Source: Paracoccus haematequi
GTDB lineage: Bacteria; Pseudomonadota; Alphaproteobacteria; Rhodobacterales; Rhodobacteraceae
Assembly: GCA_945881965.1 (NCBI GenBank)
Contig: CAMCVS010000002.1
Location: 186,001-250,000, forward strand
DNA length: 64,000 nucleotides
Direction: 5' to 3'
The notes below the pieces were generated by a model. The model had not been told where the DNA came from and searched no databases. It was given only the letters and a program-made list of their open reading frames with translations. Within the stretch, counting starts at the first letter, position 1. Every line of letters starts with the position of its first letter. Of the stretch, positions 27,810 through 36,156 are shown one piece after another. The translations under genes were made by a program, and so were the position numbers.

Positions 27810-27878
27810 GTCGTTTCCTCCCCTGGAATGACGGGGAGGAAAGGCTGCATGATGGCCCGCGTCAAGGGCCGGGATGGG

Positions 27879-28718
27879 TCAATGCGCCATGAATACGGTA
27901 ATGGCGGATTGTTCCAGCATGTTGCGGGTCGCGCCGCCCAGGATCGCCTCGCGGAACCGCGAATGGCCATAAGCCCCCATCACCACCATGTCGGCGGATA
28001 TATCGGTGGCATGGCGCAGCAGCACATCGGACACGCGCGGCATCGTCTTGGCGAGCACGTCGATTTCCACCTTGACGCCGTGACGCGCCAGATATTGCGA
28101 CAACAATCCGCCGGGATCGGACCGGTGCGCGCCATGGGTCGGCGGGTCGATCACCACGACATGCACCGCATCCGCCGCAATCAGCAGCGGCATGGCGGCG
28201 CGCACGGCGCGCAGGGCCTCGGCACCCTCGTTCCAGCCGATGATGACGCGCTTGGGCGTTGTGATCGCATGACCGGGGCCTGGCACCACCAGCACCGGGG
28301 CCAGCCCGTCGAACATCGCCGCCTCGATCACCGGTTCCAGCTCCGCGCCGCGATCCTTGCCATAGGGTTTCGGCAGCACCACCAGATCGGCAAATCGGGC
28401 CCGCGCGGCGACATGGCGGTTCAGATCGGCAAGCTGTGTCACGCCGCTATCGGTGCCGAACCGCACGCCGGACCGGGTCAGATGGGTCTTGGCCAGCGCC
28501 TCGATCGCCTTGGATTCCGTCTCGGCGCGGGTGATGGTTTCCTGTAGGATCATCGCATTGGCCCCGGCATAGTAATATCCGGTCTGGGTGCGGTCCACGC
28601 CCAGACACAGCGCGTCCAGATGGGCATCATGGGCCTCTGCCAGCGCGACGGCCTGATCCAGCACGGACGGCACCAGATCCACATCGGTCAGAACCGTGAA
28701 AAGTGTCTTGAAAGCCAT
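27879..28718 (-). CDS. Universal stress protein with two Usp domains
   Basis: Tandem UspA-fold protein of 279 residues. The first domain (about 1-145) is degenerate. The second (about 150-279) keeps the nucleotide-binding pattern [20 protein letters not shown]. Such proteins aid survival under energy or oxygen stress. GGAGGA precedes the ATG. It is divergent from ccoN, and an imperfect FNR-type box (28782-28795) is centred about 41.5 bp upstream of a plausible start site (-10 TAGGGT), so low-oxygen induction is likely but inferred. Confidence 0.88.
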   Translation of the reverse strand: MAFKTLFTVLTDVDLVPSVLDQAVALAEAHDAHLDALCLGVDRTQTGYYYAGANAMILQETITRAETESKAIEALAKTHLTRSGVRFGTDSGVTQLADLNRHVAARARFADLVVLPKPYGKDRGAELEPVIEAAMFDGLAPVLVVPGPGHAITTPKRVIIGWNEGAEALRAVRAAMPLLIAADAVHVVVIDPPTHGAHRSDPGGLLSQYLARHGVKVEIDVLAKTMPRVSDVLLRHATDISADMVVMGAYGHSRFREAILGGATRNMLEQSAITVFMAH

Positions 28719-28781
28719 GTTTTCCTCCTTGGAAGCGGCTACGGGATGGCCGGACCCTAGGCGCGTTTGCCGCAGCGGACA

Positions 28782-28795
28782 TTGATACGCAGCAA
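28782..28795. promoter_or_regulatory. FNR-type box, imperfect, usp side
   Basis: TTGAT-ACGC-AGCAA differs by one base from the TTGAT-N4-ATCAA consensus of FNR/FnrL. It lies in the usp-ccoN divergent region, nearer to usp. Confidence 0.6.
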
Positions 28796-28813
28796 CCCGA
28801 TGCGCCGCAGATG

Positions 28814-28827
28814 TTGATGCAGATCAA
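28814..28827. promoter_or_regulatory. FNR-type box, perfect, ccoN side
   Basis: TTGAT-GCAG-ATCAA matches the FNR/FnrL consensus exactly. If it acts from -41.5, ccoN transcription would start near 28862, leaving a 60 nt leader. Confidence 0.88.
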
Positions 28828-28921
28828 AGCGGCGGCCCCCCTGCCGTCGCATGCAGGGACCAGTCTTAAAACAAGCCGCGGCTTCGTCGAATCATGCGGA
28901 CAACGGACGAAGGGACGACAC

Positions 28922-30523
28922 ATGTGGAACTACATCAAGCTGATCGTGCTGGGCCTGATCGCGCTTTTGGCGATGATCGGGGCCAATTACGGGCGTGACC
29001 TTGCCTATCAGGTCAATTTCATCACCATCGCGCTGGCCGCGCTGGCGACATTCGTGTTCGTGCTGCGCCAGACCGGCGAACCGGTCGAACCCACCGATGA
29101 AACCCAATACATGGATGACGTGATCCGCGCGGGCGTGATCGCCACATCGGGCTGGGCCGTCGTCGGGTTTCTGGTCGGCACGACCATCGCCTTCCAACTG
29201 GCCTTTCCGCAGCTCAATTTCGAATGGGCCCAAGGTTACCTGAACTTTGGCAAGCTGCGGCCGCTGCACACGTCAGCCGTGATTTTCGCCTTTGGCGGCA
29301 CCGCGCTGATCACCACATCGTTCTATGTCGTGCAACGCACCTCTGCGGCGCGGCTGTGGGGCGGCAATCTGGCGTGGTTCGTGTTCTGGGGCTATCAGCT
29401 TTTCATCGTTCTGGCCGCGACGGGCTATATCCTGGGTGCCACGCAATCCAAGGAATACGCCGAACCCGAATGGTATGTGGACCTGTGGCTGACGGTGGTC
29501 TGGCTGTCCTACTTGGCGGTGTTCATCGGCACGCTGATGAAACGGCGTGAACCGCATATCTATGTCGCCAACTGGTTCTACTTGTCGTTCATCATTACGG
29601 TGGCGATGCTGCATGTGTTCAACAACCTGTCCATCCCAGTGTCGGTCTTTGGGTCGAAATCGGTGCAGGTGTTCTCGGGCGTGCAGGATGCGATGACGCA
29701 GTGGTGGTATGGCCATAACGCGGTGGGGTTTTTCCTGACCGCAGGTTTTCTGGGCATGATGTACTACTTCATCCCGAAACAGGCCGAACGCCCGGTGTTC
29801 AGTTATAAACTGTCGATCATCCACTTCTGGGCGCTGATCTTTATCTACATCTGGGCCGGTCCGCACCACCTGCACTATACCGCGCTGCCGGATTGGGCGT
29901 CGACGCTGGGCATGGTGTTCTCGATCGTGCTGTGGATGCCGTCCTGGGGTGGCATGATCAACGGGCTGATGACGCTTGCCGGCGCCTGGGACAAGCTGCG
30001 CACGGACCCGATCATCCGCATGATGGTGATTTCCGTGGGCTTCTACGGCATGTCCACCTTCGAAGGCCCGATGATGTCGATCCGCGCGGTCAACTCGCTG
30101 TCGCATTACACCGACTGGACCATCGGTCACGTCCATTCCGGCGCGCTTGGCTGGAACGGCATGATCACCTTTGGCGCGCTGTATTTCCTGGTGCCGAAAC
30201 TGTGGAACAAGGCCAGCCTCTATTCGCTGAGCCTGGTGTCCTGGCACTTCTGGTTGGCGACAATCGGCATCATCCTTTATGCCGCGTCCATGTGGGTCAC
30301 CGGCATCATGGAAGGCCTGATGTGGCGCGAAGTCGATGCGAACGGGTTCCTCGTGAACAGCTTCGCCGACACCGTGGCCGCCAAGTTCCCGATGTATGTG
30401 GTGCGCGGTCTGGGCGGGGTGCTGTATCTGACCGGTGGGATCATCATGTGCTACAACCTTTGGATGACTGTTCGGCGCGCCCCTGCGGTGCAGGCGTCGA
30501 ACCAGTTCGTCCCCGCCGAATAA
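28922..30523 (+). CDS. ccoN: cbb3-type cytochrome c oxidase subunit I
   Basis: Catalytic heme-copper subunit (533 residues) of the high-affinity cbb3 oxidase. About twelve or more membrane helices are visible. The low-spin and binuclear-centre ligands sit in [48 protein letters not shown] and [11 protein letters not shown]. The ATG at 28922 was chosen because the protein begins MWNYIKL, as in this family, and because the upstream ORF extension runs through the FNR box. It is first in ccoNOQP and is expected to be induced at low oxygen by FnrL. Confidence 0.97.
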   Translation: MWNYIKLIVLGLIALLAMIGANYGRDLAYQVNFITIALAALATFVFVLRQTGEPVEPTDETQYMDDVIRAGVIATSGWAVVGFLVGTTIAFQLAFPQLNFEWAQGYLNFGKLRPLHTSAVIFAFGGTALITTSFYVVQRTSAARLWGGNLAWFVFWGYQLFIVLAATGYILGATQSKEYAEPEWYVDLWLTVVWLSYLAVFIGTLMKRREPHIYVANWFYLSFIITVAMLHVFNNLSIPVSVFGSKSVQVFSGVQDAMTQWWYGHNAVGFFLTAGFLGMMYYFIPKQAERPVFSYKLSIIHFWALIFIYIWAGPHHLHYTALPDWASTLGMVFSIVLWMPSWGGMINGLMTLAGAWDKLRTDPIIRMMVISVGFYGMSTFEGPMMSIRAVNSLSHYTDWTIGHVHSGALGWNGMITFGALYFLVPKLWNKASLYSLSLVSWHFWLATIGIILYAASMWVTGIMEGLMWREVDANGFLVNSFADTVAAKFPMYVVRGLGGVLYLTGGIIMCYNLWMTVRRAPAVQASNQFVPAE

Positions 30524-30535
30524 GGAGCGCGGACC

Positions 30536-31264
30536 ATGGCAATTCTCGACAAACACGTTGTTCTGGAAAAGAACGTCACGCTGTTGGCCATCTTCGCCTT
30601 CCTCGTGGTGACCATCGGCGGGATCGTCCAGATCGCGCCCCTGTTCTGGCTGGAAAACACCATCGAGGACGTCGAAGGGATGCGCCCCTACACGCCCTTG
30701 GAACTGGCGGGCCGGGACGTTTACATCCGCGAAGGCTGTTATGTCTGTCACAGCCAGATGGTGCGCCCGATGCGCGACGAGGTGGAACGTTATGGCCACT
30801 ACAGTCTCGCCGCCGAATCGCAATATGACCATCCGTTCCAGTGGGGATCGAAACGCACCGGGCCGGACCTGGCCCGTCTGGGCGGTCGCTATTCGGATGA
30901 CTGGCATGTTGCGCACCTGCGCAGCCCGCAATCGGTGGTGCCGGAATCGGTGATGCCGAAATACGGCTTTCTCGAAGACCGGCTGATTGACGGCAAATAC
31001 ATCGAGGACAGCCTGCGCACCCATCGTTTCGTTGGCGTGCCTTATTCCGACGAGATGATCGACAACGCGCGCGCCGATTTCAAGGCGCAGATCGACCCCG
31101 ATGGTGACACCGACGGGCTGATCGAACGCTATGGTGACAAGGTGCAGGTGCGGAATTTCGATGGCCAGCCGGGGATTTCCGAGGCCGACGCCCTGATCGC
31201 CTATCTGCAAATGCTGGGCACGCTGGTCGATTTCTCGACCTTCACGCCCGACGCCAGCCGCTAA
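30536..31264 (+). CDS. ccoO: cbb3-type oxidase mono-heme subunit II
   Basis: Membrane-anchored mono-heme cytochrome c of 242 residues that passes electrons from CcoP to CcoN. One N-terminal helix (about 17-38) is followed by the periplasmic domain with heme motif CYVCH in [14 protein letters not shown]. The Met ligand is likely in [12 protein letters not shown]. Length and layout are standard. It starts 12 bp after ccoN with AAGGAG-type sequence upstream of the ATG. Confidence 0.97.
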   Translation: MAILDKHVVLEKNVTLLAIFAFLVVTIGGIVQIAPLFWLENTIEDVEGMRPYTPLELAGRDVYIREGCYVCHSQMVRPMRDEVERYGHYSLAAESQYDHPFQWGSKRTGPDLARLGGRYSDDWHVAHLRSPQSVVPESVMPKYGFLEDRLIDGKYIEDSLRTHRFVGVPYSDEMIDNARADFKAQIDPDGDTDGLIERYGDKVQVRNFDGQPGISEADALIAYLQMLGTLVDFSTFTPDASR

Positions 31265-31276
31265 GGAGGGGCCGCA

Positions 31277-31468
31277 ATGGAAACCTATACCCTGCTGCGC
31301 CAATTCGCCGATAGCTGGATGTTGCTGGCGTTGTTCGCCTTCTTCATCGGCATGATTGTCTGGGTCATGCGTCCCGGCGCCACCAAGGTTTACCGGGATA
31401 TCGCCGAAATCCCGTTTCGCCACGAAGACAAGCCCGCGCCTCCCGTGCGCGACACACAGGAGATCTGA
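31277..31468 (+). CDS. ccoQ: cbb3-type oxidase small subunit CcoQ
   Basis: Single-helix protein of 63 residues that stabilises the CcoNOP complex. A short N-terminus is followed by the helix MLLALFAFFIGMIVWVM and a charged cytoplasmic tail ending KPAPPVRDTQEI. It starts 12 bp after ccoO behind an AAGGAGGG-type ribosome site and ends 3 bp before ccoP. Confidence 0.93.
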   Translation: METYTLLRQFADSWMLLALFAFFIGMIVWVMRPGATKVYRDIAEIPFRHEDKPAPPVRDTQEI

Positions 31469-31471
31469 GCG

Positions 31472-32365
31472 ATGGCCCAGAAACCTATGAAGAAGCCCGC
31501 CAAGGCGGAAACCTCGACCACCGGCCATTCCTGGGACGGGATCGAAGAACTGAATAACCCGTTGCCGCGCTGGTGGTTGTATACCTTTTATGCCTGCATC
31601 GTCTGGGCGGTGATCTATTCGGTGTTCTATCCGGCCTGGCCGGGGATCAAGGCGGCGACACCCGGTCTGCTGGGATTTTCGACCCGCGCGCTGGTGGTCG
31701 AAGAAATCGCGGCCGTGGATGCCAAGCTGGCCCCGATCAACAACAAACTTGCTTCGGTGGAATTGGCGGCCATCGCGGATGACGCCGAATTGCAGGGCTA
31801 TGCGATTTCGGCGGGGGCGGCGGTTTTCCGCGCCAATTGCTCGCAATGCCACGGGTCGGGCGCGGCGGGGGCCAAGGGCTATCCCAACCTGTTGGACAAT
31901 GACTGGCTGTGGGGCGGCGATATCGAGGCGATCCACTATACCGTCACCCACGGCATCCGGAATGCCAACAGCGACGAGGCGCGCGTGTCGCAGATGCCCG
32001 CCTTTGGCCGCGATGAGCTGCTGGAACGCCCGCAGATCGAGGCCGTGGTGAACTATGTGATGTCGCTGTCGGGGGCTGCGCAGGATGCGACCCGCGTCGA
32101 GGAAGGCGCGGTGGTCTTTGCTGAAAACTGCGCGTCCTGCCATGGCGAAGCCGCCGAGGGCAACCGCGATCTGGGCGCGCCTGCGCTGGCGGATGCGATA
32201 TGGCTTTATGGCGGGGATTACGCCACGCTGATGGACACGGTGATCAACGCGCGCGGCGGCGTGATGCCCGCGCAAAGTGAGACGTATCGGTCGGCCCAGG
32301 GCCTGAGCGAATACGAAATCCGCGCTGTCGCGACCTATGTCCATTCCTTGGGCGGCGGCGAATAA
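31472..32365 (+). CDS. ccoP: cbb3-type oxidase di-heme subunit III
   Basis: Di-heme cytochrome c of 297 residues that receives electrons from soluble or membrane cytochromes. The N-terminus has the FixP/CcoP signature WDGIEELNNPLPRWWLYTFY with one membrane helix. Two periplasmic heme domains follow, with CSQCHG and CASCHG. Met ligands are likely in VSQMPAFG and GVMPAQ. A 10 bp stem terminator begins 21 bp after the stop. Confidence 0.97.
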   Translation: MAQKPMKKPAKAETSTTGHSWDGIEELNNPLPRWWLYTFYACIVWAVIYSVFYPAWPGIKAATPGLLGFSTRALVVEEIAAVDAKLAPINNKLASVELAAIADDAELQGYAISAGAAVFRANCSQCHGSGAAGAKGYPNLLDNDWLWGGDIEAIHYTVTHGIRNANSDEARVSQMPAFGRDELLERPQIEAVVNYVMSLSGAAQDATRVEEGAVVFAENCASCHGEAAEGNRDLGAPALADAIWLYGGDYATLMDTVINARGGVMPAQSETYRSAQGLSEYEIRAVATYVHSLGGGE

Positions 32366-32385
32366 CCATACTGACGCCATCATAC

Positions 32386-32415
32386 AACGGCCCGCCCCTG
32401 TCGGAGCGGGCCGTT
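32386..32415 (+). terminator. Terminator of the ccoNOQP operon
   Basis: AACGGCCCGC and GCGGGCCGTT pair perfectly over 10 bp across a 10 nt loop, 21 bp after ccoP. The following T-run is short, so termination may be partial. Confidence 0.75.
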
Positions 32416-32489
32416 TGCATGTCCGCCCTCTGACGCGATTCAGGTCGGCCTGCGGCAAAATGGCTGTGCCGGAAAACCTTGGCCCGGGA

Positions 32490-32503
32490 TTGATGCAGGT
32501 CAA
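32490..32503. promoter_or_regulatory. FNR-type box downstream of the ccoP terminator
   Basis: TTGAT-GCAG-GTCAA has one mismatch to the FNR consensus. No protein gene starts at the expected distance. The predicted start site (near 32538) instead leads into the structured, terminator-ended segment annotated as a candidate sRNA. The same 18 bp (TTGATGCAGGTCAATGTT) recur before ccoG. Confidence 0.7.
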
Positions 32504-32537
32504 TGTTACCCGCCCCGCGCCGTGATCAAACAATGCC

Positions 32538-32649
32538 AACAGATCGGGGCGCGCCCCGGTCGCTGTAATCCGGGGGGTGGAAACATCACCCGGCGGGTGT
32601 CGGTCTTTCGTCCTGTTCGCGCGTTTCCTGAAAGGCCGACACCCTTTTT
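32538..32649 (+). ncRNA. Candidate FnrL-dependent small RNA, about 110 nt
   Basis: The start is placed 41.5 bp from the centre of the FNR-type box at 32490-32503, with AACAAT at 32529-32534 as a possible -10. Three hairpins follow. The first is an 8 bp stem (32542-32561, loop CGCG). The second is GGGTG/CACCC around 32575-32591, with a CC/GG extension. The third is the terminator stem at 32595-32644 followed by TTTTT. The loop of the last carries two UCCU stretches, complementary to Shine-Dalgarno AGGA. No plausible ORF fits between promoter and terminator. The layout resembles enterobacterial FnrS but no sequence relation is claimed. It could instead be a relic promoter plus a second ccoP terminator. 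Confidence 0.5.
32595..32649 (+). terminator. Strong intrinsic terminator of the candidate sRNA
   Basis: GGGTGTCGGTCTTTC pairs with GAAAGGCCGACACCC over 15 positions with a single G-U, leaving a 20 nt loop, and runs directly into TTTTT. Confidence 0.9.
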
Positions 32650-32824
32650 CCCGTTGACCCGGCCTGCTGAGCGCAAGATCAGCAAGAGTTGCCCGCTAAA
32701 CCATTTCAAGCGGATAGGCCTTCGTGGCAAGTTTGCTAGCAGAACACTGAAATTTTAGCCGCAAAATATAAAAAATTCACAAAGTGTCTTTTGTGGATTG
32801 GCATTGTCCGGTAGCATCGCGATC
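32650..32824. other. AT-rich leader before the XRE regulator gene
   Basis: After the sRNA terminator, base composition drops sharply, most clearly from about 32740 (runs such as AAAATATAAAAAATTC). Apart from the inverted repeat at 32778-32795 I see no gene. TATAAA near 32767 could serve as a -10 but has no convincing -35. Confidence 0.6.
32778..32795. promoter_or_regulatory. Inverted repeat upstream of the XRE/S24 gene
   Basis: CACAAA-GTGTCT-TTTGTG has perfect 6 bp arms and lies 30 bp before the start codon of a phage-repressor-like gene. It is a candidate autoregulatory operator. Confidence 0.45.
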
Positions 32825-33436
32825 ATGGACAGCACATGGTTTAAAAAACGACTTCGAGCATCTGGAAAAACCGCCGGAGATGTTGCGCTTTGCGCAGGTA
32901 AGGCGCGTTCTGGATTCTCGCAAATTTTGAGCGAAAGGCAGCGGATGACGCTAGACTGGGCTCGTGCTTACGCAGAAGTTACACAGACGCCGTTAAGCGA
33001 GGTGCTGTTTAGGGCTGGCCAGATTTCTGCGATGGGTAGTGGTCTCGGCGCTCCGGTAGATGTGCCGGGTGATGTCGCTGAGCTGTCATCAGCAATGAAC
33101 GACAAGGTTGCGCAAAGTGTTAGAGAAAGTTTCAGAAACGATGGCGAGCTTGCCTTATGGGTCGTTCAAAGTAGTGTGATGTCGCTTGCTGGATACCTGC
33201 CCAACGACCGCTTGCTGGTTGATATTTCTAAGAAGGAACTCGCCCGAGCTGGCGACGTGATCATCGCCCGCGCTTTCGATCATCAAACGCGGATAATCAA
33301 GTGGGTGCTACGCCGCTACGAGCCGCCGGTTTTGGTCGCGGCTTCTCCTGCCGAGGAAGATCGACGTGTTTACGTCGTTGATCGGACCAATGTCGAAATT
33401 ATAGGGTGTGTCATTGCAAGTTGGCGAATACGATAG
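32825..33436 (+). CDS. XRE-type HTH regulator with S24 (LexA/CI-like) C-terminal domain
   Basis: Phage-repressor-like protein of 203 residues. The N-terminal helix-turn-helix region spans about 3-55 (GKTAGDVALCAGKARSGF). The C-terminal part (about 105-203) has the S24 pattern AGYLPNDRLLVDISK followed by AGDVIIARAF. The catalytic serine-lysine pair is not certain, so autocleavage is doubtful. Base composition (near 50% GC) is clearly lower than that of its neighbours, which suggests horizontal acquisition. The ATG at 32825 was preferred over an upstream TTG that overlaps the operator-like repeat. It stands alone between the two cco operons. Targets are unknown. Confidence 0.78.
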   Translation: MDSTWFKKRLRASGKTAGDVALCAGKARSGFSQILSERQRMTLDWARAYAEVTQTPLSEVLFRAGQISAMGSGLGAPVDVPGDVAELSSAMNDKVAQSVRESFRNDGELALWVVQSSVMSLAGYLPNDRLLVDISKKELARAGDVIIARAFDHQTRIIKWVLRRYEPPVLVAASPAEEDRRVYVVDRTNVEIIGCVIASWRIR

Positions 33437-33520
33437 CGTCGGACCATTTTGGGCCAGAAGGTCTGCGAGCACTTTCTGAGCGATGTTGGTTCGCGGCAAC
33501 TACCACCCCTTTTCCCCTCT

Positions 33521-33549
33521 TTGACCCAGCCTGCCCGCTGCGCTATGCT
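33521..33549 (+). promoter_or_regulatory. Sigma70-type promoter of the flavin-dependent monooxygenase gene
   Basis: TTGACC, a 17 bp spacer and TATGCT. The predicted start near 33556 leaves a short leader of about 13 nt before the ATG at 33569, with AAGGGG as ribosome site. Confidence 0.6.
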
Positions 33550-33568
33550 GCTGCAAAAGGGGCCAGCC

Positions 33569-34573
33569 ATGCAGAACATTTCGATCCTTGATCTGTCACC
33601 CATCCCCGAAGGCGGCACGGCGGCAGATGCGTTGCGCAATTCGGCCGCGTTGGCGCAGGCGGCAGAGGCTGTGGGCTATCACCGCTTCTGGATGGCCGAA
33701 CATCACAACATGCCCGGTATTGCCTGTTCGGCCACTGCCGTGGTGATTGGCCACGTGGCGGCAGCGACCAAGACGATTCGCGTGGGATCGGGGGGCATCA
33801 TGTTGCCCAATCACGCGCCTTTGGTGGTGGCGGAACAGTTCGGCACGCTCGCCACTCTGTTTCCGGGGCGGATTGATCTGGGGCTGGGGCGCGCGCCCGG
33901 CACCGATGGGGCCACCGCCCGCGCGCTGTGGCGGCACCGCATCCCGGATGACACATTCCCGCAGGATGTGATGGACCTGACCGCCTATCTGAACGAGACG
34001 AACCCCGATGCCGCCGTGCGTGCCATCCCCGGCATGGGCACCGGCGTGCCGATCTGGATCCTTGGATCGTCTTTGTATGGAGCGCAACTGGCGGCCTATC
34101 TGGGGCTGCCTTATGCCTTCGCGTCGCATTTCGCGCCCGATGCGTTGTCGGATGCGCTGGCCACCTATCGCGCCACCTTCCGTCCCTCGCGGTTTCTGGA
34201 CCGGCCCCATGCGATGATGGCGGCGGGCGCGTTTCTGGCCGAAACAGATGCACAGGCGCAGTATCTGCGGTCCTCGCAGATGCTGGCCTTTGCGCGGTTG
34301 CGCGCGGGGCGTCCCGGTCCTTTGCCGCGCCCGACGCATGACCTGTCCGAGATTTCGCCTGCATTGCGGGCAGGTGTCGAACATGCGCTGTCGGTGTCAG
34401 TGACCGGCGGGGCCGTGACGGCGCGCGCGCAGCTTGCGGCGCTGATCGCGCGCTATCAGCCCGACGAGATGATCTTTTCCGGCGCAATGAACGACCCCGC
34501 GGCGCGCGTCCGGTCGTTCACCTTGCTGGCCGAAATCGCGCAGGATCTGCGCGGCAACCGCGCGGCGGCCTGA
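33569..34573 (+). CDS. LLM-class flavin-dependent oxidoreductase (MsnO8-like)
   Basis: Luciferase-like TIM-barrel flavoprotein of 334 residues that would use reduced FMN to oxidise an organic substrate. It starts [19 protein letters not shown] and has [39 protein letters not shown] and LGRAPGTD, all typical of the bacterial luciferase-like MsnO8 group. The substrate cannot be inferred. The ATG at 33569 is supported by AAGGGG and by the promoter at 33521-33549, which overlaps a further-upstream ATG. It is not obviously related in function to the flanking cco genes. Confidence 0.87.
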   Translation: MQNISILDLSPIPEGGTAADALRNSAALAQAAEAVGYHRFWMAEHHNMPGIACSATAVVIGHVAAATKTIRVGSGGIMLPNHAPLVVAEQFGTLATLFPGRIDLGLGRAPGTDGATARALWRHRIPDDTFPQDVMDLTAYLNETNPDAAVRAIPGMGTGVPIWILGSSLYGAQLAAYLGLPYAFASHFAPDALSDALATYRATFRPSRFLDRPHAMMAAGAFLAETDAQAQYLRSSQMLAFARLRAGRPGPLPRPTHDLSEISPALRAGVEHALSVSVTGGAVTARAQLAALIARYQPDEMIFSGAMNDPAARVRSFTLLAEIAQDLRGNRAAA

Positions 34574-34637
34574 ACCGCTTGCGATCTGCGACCAGACGCC
34601 GCGTGACCCTGCGGAACATACCCCGCAGATGCAGAAT

Positions 34638-34651
34638 TTGATGCAGGTCAA
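34638..34651. promoter_or_regulatory. FNR-type box upstream of ccoG
   Basis: TTGAT-GCAG-GTCAA with one mismatch to consensus. A start near 34686 would give a leader of about 28 nt to the TTG of ccoG, and would exclude the upstream ATGs at 34651 and 34675. Confidence 0.78.
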
Positions 34652-34713
34652 TGTTGCGCCGCGGATCGCGGTGCATGACGGGGGCAACAGACCGTTCATC
34701 CGGAGTTCGCCCC

Positions 34714-36156
34714 TTGTCCGACAGCACCCCTGAAGCACCGCCATCCCTGTATTCCGCGCGCGAGCCGATCTTTCCGCGCCGTGTGAATGGCAAATTCCGC
34801 AACCTCAAATGGGTGATCATGATCGTCACCCTGGGGATTTACTACGTCACGCCGTGGATTCGCTGGGACCGTGGCCCCTCGCTGCCCGATCAGGCGGTGC
34901 TGATTGATCTGGGCGGGCGGCGGTTCTTTTTCTTCATGATCGAAATCTGGCCGCATGAATTCTATTTCATCGCCGGGTTGCTGGTGATGGCGGGGCTGGG
35001 GTTGTTCCTGTTCACCTCGGCGCTGGGCCGGGTCTGGTGCGGCTATGCGTGCCCGCAGACGGTCTGGACCGACCTGTTCATCCTTGTCGAACGCTGGGTC
35101 GAGGGCGACCGCAACGCCCGTATCCGCCTGCACCGGCAGGGCTGGGATCTGGAAAAGGCCCGCAAACGCGCGGTCAAATGGGTGGCGTGGTTCCTGATCG
35201 GGCTGGCGACCGGCGGGGCCTGGGTGTTCTATTTCACCGATGCACCGACGCTGATGCGCGATCTGGTGACAGGGCAGGCGCATCCCGTGGCCTATACCAC
35301 GATGCTGATCCTGACGATGACCACCTTTGTATTCGGCGGGTTCGCCCGCGAACAGATTTGCATCTACGCCTGCCCCTGGCCACGGATTCAGGCCGCGATG
35401 CTGGACGAGGACAGCCTTGTCGTGGGTTACCGCGAATGGCGCGGCGAGCCGCGCGGCAAGGCGCACAAGGGCCCGATGGCCGAGGATGCCCCGGCGCAGG
35501 GCGATTGCATCGACTGCATGGCCTGCGTCAACGTCTGCCCGATGGGCATCGACATTCGCAACGGCCAGCAGTTGGAATGTATCACCTGCGCGCTCTGCAT
35601 CGACGCCTGCGACGACGTGATGGCCAAGATCGGCAAGCCGCGCGGGCTGATCGACTATATGGCGCTGACAGACGAGGTGCGCGAACGCGCGGGCCAGCCG
35701 CCAAAACCGGTCTGGCAACATGTGTTCCGCGCGCGGACCATCCTTTACACCGCGCTGTGGTCGCTGGTTGGCATCGGGTTGGTCGTGGCCCTGTTCCTGC
35801 GATCGGATTTTGACATCTCGGTCGCACCCGTGCGCAACCCCACCTTTGTGACGCTGAAGGACGGGTCGATCCGCAACACCTATGACCTGCGCATCCGCAA
35901 CAAACACGGCGAGGACCGCGAATTCCGCGTCGCCGTGACCGGGACGGACGGGCTGCTGGTGACGCTGGAACGTTCGGAAACCGATGTTGTCACCGTGCCT
36001 GCCGACGAATTGCTGATCCAGCGGGTGTATCTGACCGCGCCGAACGGCACCCCCGCCGCCATCGCCGAACGCAGCGAAATCCGCATGTGGGTCGAAGACG
36101 TCGCAGGACAGGAACGCGCCTACAAGGACACGCTGTTCAACGGAAAGGGCGAATGA
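34714..36156 (+). CDS. ccoG: cbb3 oxidase assembly cupric reductase CcoG (FixG/RdxA)
   Basis: Membrane-bound ferredoxin-like protein of 480 residues that reduces copper for insertion into CcoN. About five membrane helices are seen, with CGYACPQTVWTDLF and CIYACPWPRIQ in the N-terminal half. Two [4Fe-4S] motifs follow (CIDCMACVNVCP and CITCALCIDACD), then an Ig-like C-terminal domain. The TTG at 34714 has GGAG eight bases upstream and fits the start predicted from the FNR box, whereas the longest ORF would begin inside that box. It is first in ccoGHIS. Confidence 0.95.
   Translation: MSDSTPEAPPSLYSAREPIFPRRVNGKFRNLKWVIMIVTLGIYYVTPWIRWDRGPSLPDQAVLIDLGGRRFFFFMIEIWPHEFYFIAGLLVMAGLGLFLFTSALGRVWCGYACPQTVWTDLFILVERWVEGDRNARIRLHRQGWDLEKARKRAVKWVAWFLIGLATGGAWVFYFTDAPTLMRDLVTGQAHPVAYTTMLILTMTTFVFGGFAREQICIYACPWPRIQAAMLDEDSLVVGYREWRGEPRGKAHKGPMAEDAPAQGDCIDCMACVNVCPMGIDIRNGQQLECITCALCIDACDDVMAKIGKPRGLIDYMALTDEVRERAGQPPKPVWQHVFRARTILYTALWSLVGIGLVVALFLRSDFDISVAPVRNPTFVTLKDGSIRNTYDLRIRNKHGEDREFRVAVTGTDGLLVTLERSETDVVTVPADELLIQRVYLTAPNGTPAAIAERSEIRMWVEDVAGQERAYKDTLFNGKGE

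Noticed and set aside
29273-32539. Open frame of 1,088 codons on the minus strand opposite ccoNOQP
   Set aside because: It is antisense to four certain genes, is rich in His/Arg/Gln as is usual for GC-rich shadow frames, and has no recognisable domain.
32522-32758. Possible 78-residue protein in the ccoP-XRE interval
   Set aside because: It would have to be translated through the strong intrinsic terminator at 32595-32649 and shows no recognisable features.
34651-34713. Longer ccoG reading from ATG 34651 or ATG 34675
   Set aside because: The first ATG begins on the last base of the FNR box and the second lies upstream of the predicted transcript start. The TTG at 34714 has a proper ribosome site.
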